Of a DNA stretch of 64,000 nt, positions 13,287 to 25,733 are shown piece after piece. The translations under genes and the position numbers were made by a program. The notes beneath the pieces were generated by a model, which had not been told where the DNA came from, did no database searches, and was given only the letters and a program-made list of their open reading frames with translations. Origin of the DNA: Melieria omissa (lineage: Eukaryota; Arthropoda; Insecta; Diptera; Ulidiidae); contig OZ020267.1 of NCBI GenBank assembly GCA_963971225.1, forward strand, positions 1,302,001 to 1,366,000, written 5' to 3'. The first letter of the stretch is position 1; each line of letters begins with the position of its first letter.

Positions 13287-13511
13287 AAACCAAACATGCG
13301 TTAATGTTTGCATATAAATTGACGAGCTCAAGAAAACCGCCGAGTACTTTTGGTGTTTTGTCGCTGAATACAGCTTTGACTGCGTTGCTGTGTTACAGTG
13401 GGTGTCAAAACATTTCTGACTAGTCAAAAGGCCCAGAAGATCAGAGAAAAGCTAACTCAGGAGAAGATTCATCACTCTCACTGATATTTTAATTTTCTTT
13501 TATTTTTGTTT

Positions 13512-13818
13512 CCTTTATTGTTAATTTTTTTTTTATAATTTTAAGTCGATCTTACTTTACTTTACTTTACTTAGTCTGCAAGAACCTTTTACCTACTAAC
13601 TGATTTTTTAATAAAAAGTAATAGATCTGTCTGTCCCTTTGGAAACACATCAAATCCTTAGAATCCTTTATTGTTAATTTTTTTTAAATAATTTTAAGTC
13701 GATCTTACTTTACTTTACTTTACTTAGTCTGCAAGAACCTTTTATCCACTGACTGATTTTTAATAAAAAAAAATAAAAGATCTGTCTGTTCCTTTGGAAA
13801 CACATCAAATCCTTAGAA
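13512..13818. repeat. 153-bp tandem duplication, two copies
   Basis: The unit beginning CCTTTATTGTTAATTT at 13512 is repeated from 13665, with few substitutions and small length changes in poly(T)/poly(A) runs. Each copy carries a (TTTAC)n stretch, and each ends ATCAAATCCTTAGAA. The high identity suggests recent duplication. Confidence 0.85.
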
Positions 13819-14383
13819 GTGAACACATCAGGGAGAGTTGGACCAACTGTAACAAGAAACGATCCAAAGATTCTTTCCAACTTTCTTCTTTATTTATTGA
13901 TCACACTGTACTTTGGCCAGCAATTCAAAGGCTGCACTTGTTTGCGTATTTATTTTGTGTCAAACACGCACACAGCCACACTTGCGAGACACGAAAAACG
14001 AGACACTTGCATTGACAAATGGCACGTGTCACTTTGGCAAAGTACCGCTTGAGAAATGTTTTCAAAAATTCATGGCAAATAATGCACTCAGCTCGAATAA
14101 AAATTCCCATTATGGCCAAATAATCTTGGCACTTTTTCAAATGAATTATGAAGGAAACTTTGCGAAAGTGCTATGGAAATGGCGAGAAAAAAGTGCGCCG
14201 AACGCTTGTACTTTCCAACTAATTTAATTTCCTCTTAAAATGCACGCCCCCCTCGCCCCTACATTGCTCGCTCTCTCCGCTCGGCGCGCAAGCAAAGTGC
14301 CAGCAACGCTAACCGACTTAATCTCGCTTAATTTAATAAAACATGAACGCAACTACTAACAATCGCGCGCACACCCACACACT

Positions 14384-14400
14384 CACACACACACACACAC
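14384..14400. repeat. (CA)n microsatellite
   Basis: A pure CA run of 17 bp, following an interrupted run of ACACCCACACACT. Confidence 0.85.
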
Positions 14401-14665
14401 ATGCACCATTAACCCGCTGCCATTGTCTCCGGGGAACGCGAATGGCGCCTCTCTCCGTCCGCGTGCAGCGGTGCAGTTGGCCAAGTCAGTTTAGTTCATT
14501 GCAGCAATTTACGCGCTTACGCTTTTAAGCTGCTGCCGCCGCTGCGAAACTACTAACGACAAAAGTTATAATTGCATGAATGTGTGCAAAGCACTCGCGA
14601 CGGTGACACAGCGCCGCGCATTGTGTCGCGACGCCACCGCCGTCCGTGCACCCTGTATTTGCGTA

Positions 14666-14690
14666 CGGCCCGGCCCGGCCCGGCCCGGCA
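14666..14690. repeat. CGGCC pentanucleotide repeat, about five units
   Basis: Four perfect CGGCC units are followed by CGGCA. This GC-rich pentamer repeat contrasts with the CA/GT and CAA repeats that dominate the window. Confidence 0.8.
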
Positions 14691-16597
14691 CATGGCATAT
14701 GGCGGCCGGAAATGAAACATAAATCAAATGAGCGCAAAGAGCGAAGCGCCGCGTCCTTTGTGTCATTAAAGTGGCGAAATCGTGGCGCTGCCACTTCAAG
14801 TCGACGCTCTAATCCGCGTCGCGCACGCAACTTTCGGCTTTCAGCTGAGCTTCGGAAGTGCGCTAATGCATCTCTGCCAGCGAGTTGGCGTGCAACGTTT
14901 CAACTAGGCCACGCGGCAGCCGAGCAGGTGACACGCCCACAAACGTGCCTGATAAGGAGAATCGACTGTCAGTTGCATACTTTTGGGGGCGTGCACGCAA
15001 TCTGCACACTTCACATGGGGGAGTTGTTGCTGGAGTTGCTTTGAAGTGAAGTGCACCCCTTTTATTTTTTCCATTTTTACAGTTTCTTGTTTTGATAAAT
15101 TGACAGCGCGGTCGTGCGGCTGTTACATTCCTGCCTGAGGCTGACATCTTCGAAGCAAATCATTTAAAAATCTTTCCAGTCTCATTTTGAAAAGATGCAA
15201 CGAGTTGATGAATGGGCGTGGCAGTTTATTTTTCCATTAAAAAATCAATTAAGAAATGTTATGTTATTGAAGCAAAGGATTTGTTGTTCCAATGCTGAAG
15301 ACATACAATTTTATATTAAATTTAAATTTTCACTGCCTGAAGGAAAGTCAATGAGTTTTTTGACCTTTGTGTCAGGAGTTCAAATTTCGAGGAATGTATT
15401 ATGAATGAAATAAATATTATTCTGTTGATTTACAAAATGAAGAGAAAACGAATGAACAGAGGAAAGAGACTTTTAACTCAAAATTGTCTTGAAAAAACTT
15501 GGATGGTGACAATTTGAAAAGCAATTAAGAAAAGTTAACTGAATCGTCTGTCCCTCAAAGTTCAGCTCGACGTGATCTGGCTCTCGGAATTCAGTTCAAT
15601 GTTTTTCGAATATAAAAAGTTAATCTTAAAGCAGTTTGACTTCTTAAGAACTGAAAACCCGGCCTTCGGCTGTCGAGTTCTGAAGAAGCGAATTGGTTGG
15701 GTAATCTTAATTTTTTTTACATCCAATTCAGTTGTAATTTCCTCAAAACATCGCTGCGGTATTTCCGCAAAAACATTAACGCACGTGACCTACTTTGACA
15801 GATCAAATGTTTCATTTTTGCATTTGAAGAACTCCTGCTGGGTGTTTCCACTGCCACTTCCCACCCTCACTCGTCACACATGTTCCACGAACTTGGCGCA
15901 ATTATCGCTCGTTATGCATTGCCGCTGCGTGGCTTCAGCTTCAAATCCTCACAGCGCGCAATTCTTTCAAAGTTTATCAAACGAAGAGCATTTCGCGTAA
16001 ACTCATTGAAGTTTTGTTTGCTGCCATATGCACAGATTAAGTCGAAAGAACCCATTTGCAGTTGAGTCGACTTCATTGGGAAGTTTGCGTGCACTTCTTT
16101 GAATTCATTCATTCTGACAGCTTTAAGTTTTGGTTAAATTCTTAAGTGCAACGTTGACGGCTAATCGGTGGTGTTGACTGGTCAAAGTGCTAATTTTAAT
16201 TACTTTTAATCGCGCCGATTAATTGAAGCGAAATTGATGGACAAAAGTGCAGCGCCAGCAACAAAAACAACCGACGTCACAGTCAACACGGCTGACTTGT
16301 CGTTTTTACGCTCCGGCGCGCCAAATGCGCCGTTAATTAGTTGCACTCACAGCTGGCGGCGGGGGACGACGGCAGACAACAGCCGTAAGTGTTGGCGAAT
16401 TATTGATATTTCGTGCAAAGTAAATATTGACAAATTGAGTGTCGAAATTAGAGTAGCCACGTCCTCGTCGCCCATTCGACCCCCTCTTAACAGCGTCTGG
16501 TCACTGCAACACTGCCGCACAAACTTCATTAAATCCCCGCACACGCAGCGCCCAACCGAGTGCTGGCGTTGCCACCCAGCCGCACTCGTTGTGTGGC

Positions 16598-16635
16598 TAT
16601 AAAACAATCAACTGGCAGTAATAAATCCATCAGTC
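16598..16635 (+). promoter_or_regulatory. Candidate orphan core promoter (TATA plus initiator)
   Basis: TATAAAA at 16598-16604 is followed by an initiator-like TCAGTC at 16630-16635. The spacing to the initiator A is 34 bp, slightly longer than usual. No coding exon follows, so it could only drive a non-coding RNA or a distant exon. Weak evidence. Confidence 0.15.
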
Positions 16636-18056
16636 GACACCTTCAGCCTCATTAACGGGCGACTGTAATTAGCGTTGTTGTTGTTGTTGTTGCTGACGCT
16701 GTCGCCGCTGGGCTTGTTGGCATTTTAAGCACGCGGCCTCATTACAGAGCGCTTTCCTTGCTTTACGCGTATTTATTTAAATTCTTTTTGCATATCAGCG
16801 CATTCGGTCAATCACTTTGGCGCCAACGAAGTGTGGGCGCCAGCACAGGGTGTGTCATATGTGCAAAAAAATTGAAAACAATTCGTGGCTCTAAAATGGC
16901 ATCGAATAAAATTAAAATAAATTTAGTTATGAAAATCAATTGTGGAAACAATAAATGCAAAATTACAAAATTCATTTGATTCAAAAGAGATTAAAAAATA
17001 TTTCAAGTGCATTTGTTGCAAACAACTTCGGCTTACGGCCGTTGCCAATGTGTAAAATATGTGAAAACGAGCGAATAATGCAGATTTTTATTGATTAATT
17101 TCCAAGGCACAATGGACCACGGAATGCACACACCGAAGGCAGTGAAAAATTACTCATTGTGGTCGAGGCGGCGCTACCTGGACGCATCGACGCATTGCCA
17201 GCTGATGACCAATCAATGCAATTGTCATGGCGACAATTGTAATGTCAAATAAATTCCACAGCCGCAATTAAATGCGGCCGGCGGGCACCAACAACAATGG
17301 AAACGAGACCAACGCGACTTTGTACCGCTGCGGGCAGTCTGTCGGCCGATTAAGCGGCGCTGCCAGACTGCAGTAATTTCGCCCGTAAAAATTATTGTAA
17401 TTTACAACAATTTCCCAGCTGATTAAAAGTGATTTTTGCACAGCTGTGTCGCGTCGGCGCGGTTCTGTGTGACAGTTGTGACGTATTTATGACTTAGTGG
17501 ACTTTGTGTCATTTATTTGTGTTGCTACATGCGTTCAACTGTCCACTTGTGATATGTTGAGCACAACACGCCCACACATACATGAGCGTGTGTGCTGGTG
17601 TTGTTGTTGCACAACAAGCGCTCGTTACGTGCATTAATTAGGTTGGTTAATACTGTAATGCGATAATTGTTGTTTTTGTGCCCATTTCGATATTTGTTGC
17701 CGTTGTCGAATTATGGAAAATAACTGTAATTATAAGCACGACACGTAACTCCTGGCCGCCATTGCTGTGCGTGTGCGTGTGTGTGCGTGTGTGTGGGTTG
17801 CGACCCATTCGAAGGTTGCATGTAAATTTCGAATACAAATTAAGTTCATTAAATTCAATAATTTGGTGATTAATTCTAATCATTTAATTGGAGTAACACC
17901 AAAACTGCGGCTGGCACAGATGTTGCGGCAATATTAAGGAAAGTTAGCAGACGTGTCTCGTCGTTAATAATTTTCATTTTGTTTTATTTATAGTTTTATC
18001 CACTATTCGTCGATGAACGTTAATAAGTCAAAGTCAGCCTGAAAGTTTCACACGTT

Positions 18057-18145
18057 AACACGTCTCAGGGTCAGACACTCGACAAGGCATTTAGAATTTT
18101 GTATTTGTAATAACACGTCTCCGGGTCAGACACTCGACAAGGCAA
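18057..18145. repeat. 34-bp direct repeat at 55-bp spacing
   Basis: The segment AACACGTCTC(A/C)GGGTCAGACACTCGACAAGGCA occurs at 18057-18090 and 18112-18145, with one difference. It lies 260 bp from the solo LTR. No further copies are seen nearby. Confidence 0.75.
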
Positions 18146-18606
18146 TTAAATGTCTCATTAAGCGGCTGCGACTAACGTCACGCAAAAGCTCAAGAAGGGC
18201 TAGAAAGGGCGAAGAAATGGAGCGTCAAGCAACTTCTTTATGTCCTTGAAAGTAATATGAAGTTTGTAGGTCGTAACAGAATGTCGGCTGCTTATAGTTC
18301 CAAAAATCAATAGTTCCATAACTTAAATTTAACTTAAAGTTGCCAAAGACAAAAGTTCCACAGCGCTTTAGTGGGAACTTTGATGCAAGAGGTGAAAAAA
18401 TATTGTTACGAATGCTAGTTCTAGTGGGCTAGTACGTATCTCTAGATTGCGTAATTTGAAATAAACAAAACACACTTAGTTTCTCAAACGCAGTCAATGA
18501 AAACCAACAATCACTTTATTTCACCAATTTCAAACTTTACTGTCTTTACACTTAATTATTTGCTTAATTACTCCGTGTGGCACCTTCACTTGTCTAAACC
18601 AAGACT

Positions 18607-18635
18607 GACTCGCTGCTACCCGGCTGCCTTTTATA
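18607..18635 (-). promoter_or_regulatory. LTR core promoter: TATA box and initiator
   Basis: On the minus strand TATAAAAG (18635-18628) is followed about 25-30 bp later by AGTCAGTC, which matches the arthropod initiator. This defines the U3/R border of the solo LTR and is an intact promoter by sequence. Confidence 0.65.
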
Positions 18636-18673
18636 CCTGTCCGGTTATCGCGCAGATCGTTCTCGCACATTCC

Positions 18674-18860
18674 AGAGTGGACTACAGGTTTCCATGATGA
18701 TCGCGAGCCATCATTGCCAGGTTGGACTAAAAGCTTCCCTTATTATCGCGGCCATCATTGCCAGGTTGGACTAAAAGTTTCACGTATTATCGCAGTCATC
18801 ATTGCCAGGTTGGACTAAAAGTTTCCCGTATTATCGCGGCAATCATTGCCAGGTTGACAG
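18674..18860 (-). repeat. 44-bp tandem repeats in the LTR U3
   Basis: Three successive units with a 44-bp period, each containing ATTGCCAGGTTGGACTAAAA, are followed by a partial copy and preceded by a degenerate one. They differ by a few bases per unit. Their place in U3, upstream of the TATA box on the minus strand, suggests an enhancer array. Confidence 0.8.
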
Positions 18861-20571
18861 ACTGTCTTATCGTTACAATATATTAGAGTAAATAATCTTA
18901 AATGTGTAAGGACTAACATGGGACATCTTATCATAACTACTCACTCTGGAAACTTATCTGCTAGAAATTTAATTTGCATTATTTTAGTAGAACTGACAAA
19001 CACTTATCACTCAATGTGCTCGTTTTCCGCAAAGTTTCATTTCAGAAACTTAAAGAAAAACCACTTAGAGCGCAACAATGCAATAAGCACTGTGCAACGT
19101 TGCTTAAAGAATACTTTGAGTTGCACCAAACTTATGAAGAAGAAGAAGAAATAAATGCTCGGCAAAAAGTGCAGAGACAAAGCGACCTCAAGTTGGTGAA
19201 CAGTTCAGCGTTTAAGTTGCTTTCTTGCGTGCGCCATGACGCACTGGTCGCTCAGTGTTTTTTTCTATGCTCACTCTTCTGTTTTTGTGTGTGTGGGTGT
19301 GCAACGTTTTGAATTCGGTGTCCTTGAGCTCGTTTAAATGTCAACAATTCCCACTCACAACTTCCCATTTACATTTTTAAATGCGAACACAAACACGCAA
19401 ACACGCCAACGCACAAAACCGCACACACACCAACACACACTTGAAAATACAGTGACACACATTCTGAAAACATCTCACACACATACATACACATGAATAT
19501 AATCGTCTGTACATAGAGCAACGCAATTACCGAACGAGGTGGCGAGGGCGCCAAGGCAGAACGACCAAAGAAATTGCAACAAAGTTAAACGTTTGCTGCC
19601 GCCGCCGCCGGTGCTGCTTCTTGTCATTTCTTTTTGTTTTCCCATTTGTTTCTCTTTTGCTTCTGTACAGGTTTTTTGCTTTTTGGCTTTTGTTTTTGAG
19701 GTCACTTTGGCAGCCAGCAAGCGAGCGTCTAACCGCAGGATATCCTCGTTTCCCTGTGCTCGCCTACCAGCAGCAATTTATGTGCGCCGCCCCACTGCCG
19801 CTGCTGCGCTGCTGCCACTCGTGTCAAGTGTCATTTGCGAAAATGTTAAATGCAGCTTCGCAAAATGCGAACTGCAGCAAAATGTTCAAAACACACAACT
19901 GACTGCAAGCAGCAATGGAGCAGCGAACCCAACTGAGACCCACCGCAAGACAACTCGCAACTAGTAAATCCGCAGACGCTACTTTTCCTCTTTCGCCTAA
20001 CATGCTTTGGCAGACATTTAAATGATACGGCAAGGCGATCTCTGGCGGACACGCGGCACGCTACAGGCGGCATAACAGCTCAAGTTTGAGCGCAGTTTTT
20101 GTGCTTTAAGCCAAATGATTGCATGATTTTAGGCGCACTGTCAACTGAATTAAATAGTGTTTTAAATTATTCCCAAATAGCACCTGCGACTAAAATCAGC
20201 CCATTAAAGTGGCCAGCTTGTTGTTTGGTATTTCCTTAAGAGCCACTTGTGCGACATGGGCGTGGTCATTGCACCGTCCTTAACTGCTCGCTACAAGCCC
20301 CTTAAGTATTTTCTTATGTTTCTCCTTTTCGTTTGCTGTTGATTTTTTCCCCATCTCTGACCGCAGAAATAGACACGCAAACACACTTAATGAGTGAGCT
20401 AAGAACCCCGAAAGTATGCAATCCACAGGCGATGCTGAACGCCTCGAGGGGAGCCAAGCAGCAAAACACACAAAGTAAAACACCAACGAGCTGGACGAGC
20501 TCTGGCCAAAAGTATTAGCCGGACTGTAAATGTGCTTTTGACATGTGTTTGTTGCTGTTGTTGCGGGTGTA

Positions 20572-20591
20572 TGTGTGTGTGTGTGTGTGTT
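20572..20591. repeat. (TG)10 microsatellite
   Basis: A pure TG run of 20 bp. Confidence 0.85.
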
Positions 20592-22343
20592 TGGTTGCTG
20601 GCACATGGCCAGTACGGCGAGTGGCCAAATGTAGTTTGTGTCTTAAATCGTCGCACACACACATGTGAACTGATTTGGGGTTTGCGTTGTTATTTTTGTA
20701 GTTGTTGGTTGGTTTTATTGCGCGGCGACAGCGAACAAAATAACACAAAGATTTGGTGCTTTTTATGGTAGGCGAGCAATTTGAAACAATTTCGGCAGCA
20801 ACGCACCACAGCTGTAGCTGTGACGGCGAAAACAATGCAACAACAACAACAGCAAGAGAGCACATTACAACACAACAACCGCGCTTGGGGGCACTTTCGC
20901 TTAGCTGCATAACACAACAATAACAATAACAACAAGAATTAATGCAACAAAACTGCAAACAACCTGTGAGCAAACTACTCCTCTCCTCCGCCCCCGTCTT
21001 GCGCAGCACTTTTCGCCGCTCACTCCTCATTTAGCTGCTCCAGCTGTGATCGTGTTTGTGTGCGTGTGTTGTGTTGTTTTTGTACATATTTAAGCAACTT
21101 GTACACGCACACACTGACACACATGTTGCAAATGTTTGCTTGTATGCACTTAAAATAGTTGCGTGAAGTATTTGAATTATTTTGCGAGTCCTTGTGGCAG
21201 GACGAAGCGCGGCCATATTCTGTCGGTGTGCTACCACTGTGCGAGTGCCTGCGGCGTGCTCGCACTTTGTCAGTGTGTTACCGTCGTGTTTCAGTGGCAG
21301 CGCACAACATGGTTCAGCTTGTTTTCGCTCATAATTTCGGTTGCCTACTTCAGGGAGTTTAACTGCGAAGAAAATTTATGAAGTTGCTTATAATTTATTC
21401 AAATAAATTTTTAGTATTTTATCATTTAAGCAAGTCTAGAATTTTTCAGTTGAAATTTGAGTTTTCTAGAATTTTTCTAATTGCTACAGTGGGCAATGAA
21501 GCTCACTTTTACAATCATATCTACACATGTCGGTCGGCGGTAATAAAATAAATGCAATAAACAAAATAAAATGCAATCAAAATAATTAAAATCACAGTCA
21601 AAGCTGCGTTGATTTCTTTATTGTTTTTGTTGCTAAAAGTTCTTCAACGTTTCACTTCCTCGCGCTGTTTTGTGCGGTTGGCAATGCCACAAACAATGGG
21701 GCAAAGTGCACCGCATGCAAAACAAAATAAAACAAATAAAGTTGTGCGACGCACAGTTTTGCGTTTGCCAGCTGTTAGACTCTCTCCCCTCCATTCCTCC
21801 TCACCCTTTTTCACTCTTACGCCACTTGCAGTGCAATTTGCAATTTATATGTTTACTCTTGTTGTTGCTGTTGTTGTTGGTCACAGCTGCTGCTGCTGCT
21901 GGTGCATTTTAGTTATTGTGACAAGTTTTGTGCGCCGCCTTTACCACCCGGCCGCCAATTTTTCTGCCTCCTTGGCTCGCTTGTGAAATTATGAAATTTT
22001 ATTTGCGTTGTGCGCGAACTTGAACTCAATTTACGATGCCAGCAAAGCGCAAAGAAGTCGACCGCGCACCGGCGCACAAATGAACTGCAGATAAATTGCA
22101 GCATTGCAGGCGGCGCACCGCTGCTTGAGTAATGCAGAAAGTAAAATGAATTTATTTATGACAAGCAAATTGGCCAAGCAGCGCCTCACAACGCAATAAA
22201 AACCAGCACCGAGTTGAGATGCCAAACGAAGTCAAGCAAAATGTAGGCAACGCTGCAGTGATTGCAGTCTGAAGCGGGGCGGCGGATGCGCGGGGCGCAA
22301 ATGAAACCGCAAGCTGCAGTGGCCATGCATTCGTACTCAAGTC

Positions 22344-22363
22344 TGTGTGTGTGTGTGTGTGTG
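22344..22363. repeat. (TG)10 microsatellite
   Basis: A pure TG run of 20 bp. Confidence 0.85.
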
Positions 22364-22565
22364 CGAGTAAGATGCAAGAGGCCGCAATGATGCGAGAAGA
22401 ACGAAGTACACAAATGTTACTCATACGCCCCGCAGATTTGTTGGCAATTATGACTCGAAAACCGTGAAAAATGTGTCATGCAGGCGCTGGCGGCGTAGAT
22501 GCCAAATTAGTTGGGCGAGTTTTGTGCTGATGCTGCCAAACCGAGTACAGCACAAGATTCAATTT

Positions 22566-22607
22566 GGTTTTTTACTCATTTTACATGGTTTTTTACTCAT
22601 TTTACAA
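22566..22607. repeat. 21-bp tandem repeat, two copies
   Basis: GGTTTTTTACTCATTTTACA is repeated with a period of 21 bp, starting at 22566 and 22587. It is a perfect local duplication in non-coding DNA. Confidence 0.8.
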
Positions 22608-25484
22608 CATGGGAATCTGATTAAAAATCTCAGAGAACAGAAAAACATTTATTTCTCTATGCAATTTCGCTTGAGTGAGTCGATAGTTAGAGGTTTAAGT
22701 AGTCCTTTAAGTTTGGGCTTTAATTCAGTTCTAGTTGTGAATGTACAATTGGAGGCGAAGTGAACTAAAGCAACTGACAATTATTTGCACAACATTGCAC
22801 AAGGCTGACACAACCGAACTGTAAATATCACAATCCAAAAAAAATCCAAACCTTGTGGATCTTTGTAGAATACCGTTGGTCAATACGTGACCGTAAGTCA
22901 TTAGCGGCGATCCCTTTGAACCATTCGATGACATTCGAGTTTTCAAGAGAAGAAATCATTACCTTTCACTTAACACTGCAACTCTTCCTCCAAGCAAGAC
23001 AACTTTAAGCCAGAAAAAACAACAACAAAACCCAGTTGCACAGCGCCGCAACTGGATTATGAATCCTGTCAAGTTATTAATTTAATTCCTTTACTTTCGA
23101 ACTGATACTTTGGCATCAGACGGTGATGACGAATAAAGTTGAATATTTTTATTTATTTGAAATTTTTGCAAAAAATATTTGGAAAATTTATTCATACCAT
23201 GAAACAATCAGCAGCTCCATTAAAAATCGTTCTGCATTGTTTTAGGCATTTAAACTTTGAAATGGAAAAACTGGAATTAATAAAACGGAAAATCAATGTT
23301 TACGGTTCTTCTCAGGAATTTTATCCTTGGAGAGAACAGATTGAATTGAGACCAGTTTGTCTTATACATTCATAGCTAACAAAATAAATTATTCCAAATA
23401 ATTTTCAACGCGGAAAGTCATTAAATTCACATCATTTACGTGAAAAATCGCATAATTCGCTGCAAATGAATATAAAAAGCACAGCGAGAACAACAACAAA
23501 TAAAAGAACGAGCAGCAAGTAAATAAACGCCAATAACCTGCAACATAAATCTAATTAGCTGTAATCAAAGCACGCTTAACGCCTGCTGGAGCAACGCGCG
23601 CCCCGCTCCGCGACTGTGCAGTAATTTTCACAATTCGCGTCGCCTCTTTGGCCGCTGGTGGCCATTGTTTGCCACTGACTTGGCGCATTTCCGCCACCGC
23701 CGCTTTGGACTGGTCACACTTAATCCTTGCGCACACGCACCAACACAAACACACAAAGCCAGCGCCAACGCCAGCGCAGGCGGAAGCAGGAAGCTCGCAT
23801 TGAAAGCTGCTTTTGTTGTGCGCAGCAATTAGCCAAAGTCGCTTCAGGACGCCGCGGACATCGAGGCCCGTCATTCTAATGCTGTCAGGGGGGCGCGCAG
23901 GAGGTGCAGAGTGCGTGGTTGCATGTTAATTTCTTGCGATTTCATTTTTCCATTATTTGCTCCTTTCCGTTGGCGTTACATCCCATCCGTGGCGCCTCGC
24001 ATGTTCGTTGGAGGTGGAGCTTCAATGATGATGTGCGAAATGCGCCGCGCGACACGCAACTCGCAAGCGATTGTTGTTGCTTTCGCACTAATTAAGTTCA
24101 AATAACATTGCTGTACGAGCGGAAATTAAAAACTGCAACAAAACATACATAAAAATCATGGCCGAGGCGACCGGACGTAGGTGGACTTTGGTCAAAGTGC
24201 CACGTTGCATGAAAAATGAACTAAACACGCTGTGGAGGAGGGGAAGAGGCGCATGGCGCAGGCTTTTGCCATTTATAAGACTGTAATTGCTTTGTATGTG
24301 TTGTCAACACGTCGTAGTGATGGAAAGTAATGAGTAACCACGACCGAGAAACGAGTAGTTCGGTCAGGTAATCGAAACATTTTTTCGAAAGAGATGAGAT
24401 TTCACAAACAATGAAACAATAAAAAAGGGAATTTCATAAAAATCCAACAGTTCATAGTAACCGGAACAAAAGAAAACCCTTCGCGCTAAAACTACTTATC
24501 GCACATTTAGTTTTATTGGAGAAACCCGAGCTCAGCCCTTTCCTCCAGTTTGTGTGGTCATTAAATTTGGTATTTTTCGCAAAGATTTACTCATTTTAAA
24601 AGAAAATACAATTTAATTGCAAAGTAAGCAAACAGCTCGCCGCTCAAACTCCCCTCGCCTCGCTTGTAGTCTCCAACATGGCAGAAGGTACTGTGAAAAG
24701 TAGAAAGTCGAGAGCGAACGGCAGACAAGTGTCTGAAGCTGCACAATGCTGCATTCCCTAAATGAGTTCAAGCTCGAACAGATTTCGCCCGTTTGACGCA
24801 CTTTTCGTGCGTTTCGTGTTGTTGCGCTAAACAGGAGCAGCGCACTGCTCGTTGCTCGCTGTCAGCGGCAGCGGAAAAACCCGAAACAAAAATAAGGTTG
24901 CATCAAAAATGTGTAGCAAGGGCGCAACAAGAGCTCAGCGCAAATCGCAAATACAAAGCAAAGTTCCTGCACATGCCGCACGCAGCTTGACTGCAGTCGT
25001 GCCAAGTCAAGAGTTAAGCGCCGCATTTGATGTGCGCGCAAGCAGACAGGCGAAGGATGTGCTGTACACATTTAGCCACACTCACACAAACACAAATGCA
25101 CGTACAGCTTCGTTCGCTGCAGTCGCGCGGGCGGACGCTGCCGTATAACGGCGCATCAAAAGGATTCCGCTTGTAATTAATTTATTTTAAGTACAAAATG
25201 GACAAAAGTTTTGCCAACCCGCATGCGTCTGCTGTCGGGGCTACGTTCCCGCTTCCTGTCACATACACAAAAGGCTGAAAAGCTGCTCATCGCCGCCAAA
25301 GTGGAATGCGTTCGGGTGCGCGCTTTCTTGGAAATTTGCGCGTTTTAAAGTTGCTCGCAAGTATTTCGCTCGAACCTCCAAGACTTTTAGTGTTGCCATT
25401 GTTGTTGTTGTAATGCACTAATTACGCCTAATTGGTTAGGTGAAGAGAAATGTAATTCTCGCTTAGTTTGTTGCGCAGCAAAAG

Positions 25485-25516
25485 TGCTCCCACCGAGATT
25501 TCGCTCGGTGGGAGCA
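25485..25516. other. GC-rich perfect hairpin, 13-bp stem, 6-nt loop
   Basis: TGCTCCCACCGAG (25485-25497) and CTCGGTGGGAGCA (25504-25516) pair perfectly around ATTTCG. The stem is too short for a miRNA precursor. It lies just 57 bp outside the hAT MITE and is not part of it. Function unknown. Confidence 0.7.
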
Positions 25517-25573
25517 GGACGCGGCATTTTCTCATTTTACTTTAGAAGCCTTTAGGTGCTCTTCATCGGTGAG

Positions 25574-25733
25574 CAGTGGCGGATCCAGGAGGGAGGGGTT
25601 TGGGGGTTGAAACCCCCGAAATATCTGGATCGACTATAAAACTATATACAAATTAAAAGGCATTTTATAAATATTAAAGAATTACTTTTTAAAACCCCCC
25701 CCCCCCCAAAATATTTTTCTGGATCCGCGCCTG
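25574..25733. mobile_element. hAT-type MITE, 160 bp, perfect 8-bp target duplication
   Basis: The ends are CAGTGGCGGATCCAG and, on the other strand, CAGGCGCGGATCCAG, differing at two positions. The unit is flanked by TCGGTGAG at 25566-25573 and 25734-25741, a perfect 8-bp duplication diagnostic of hAT elements. Inside are a GGGGGTTGAAACCCCC hairpin (around 25603-25617) and a run of 13 C residues (25695-25707). There is no coding capacity. Confidence 0.85.

Larger units (their letters stand above)
13819..18050. other. Non-coding stretch
   Basis: Nothing beyond the CGGCC and CA repeats and a weak orphan TATA/initiator pair at 16598. No plausible coding frame. Confidence 0.6.
18404..18877 (-). 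mobile_element. Solo LTR, Gypsy-type, 474 bp, minus strand
   Basis: Reading on the minus strand, the unit starts TGTAACGATAAG and ends CATTCGTAACA, has TG...CA ends and is flanked by ATAT on both sides (18400-18403 and 18878-18881), a 4-bp duplication typical of Gypsy integration. Promoter features are in order: TATAAAAG at 18635-18628, an arthropod initiator AGTCAGTC near 18610-18603, and AATAAA at 18520-18515. U3 lies at higher coordinates and contains tandem 44-bp repeats. No gag, pol or primer-binding region flanks it, so it is probably a solo LTR left by LTR-LTR recombination. It could still act as a promoter toward lower coordinates. Confidence 0.8.
18882..25484. other. Non-coding stretch
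   Basis: It contains CA/GT microsatellites, a 21-bp duplication at 22566 and CAA-rich patches (about 20835-20945). No gene or mobile element is recognisable. Confidence 0.6.

Noticed and set aside
24310..24380. TAGTGATGGAAAGTAATGAG, similar to some hAT termini
   Set aside because: No matching inverted end or target duplication was found within a few kb.
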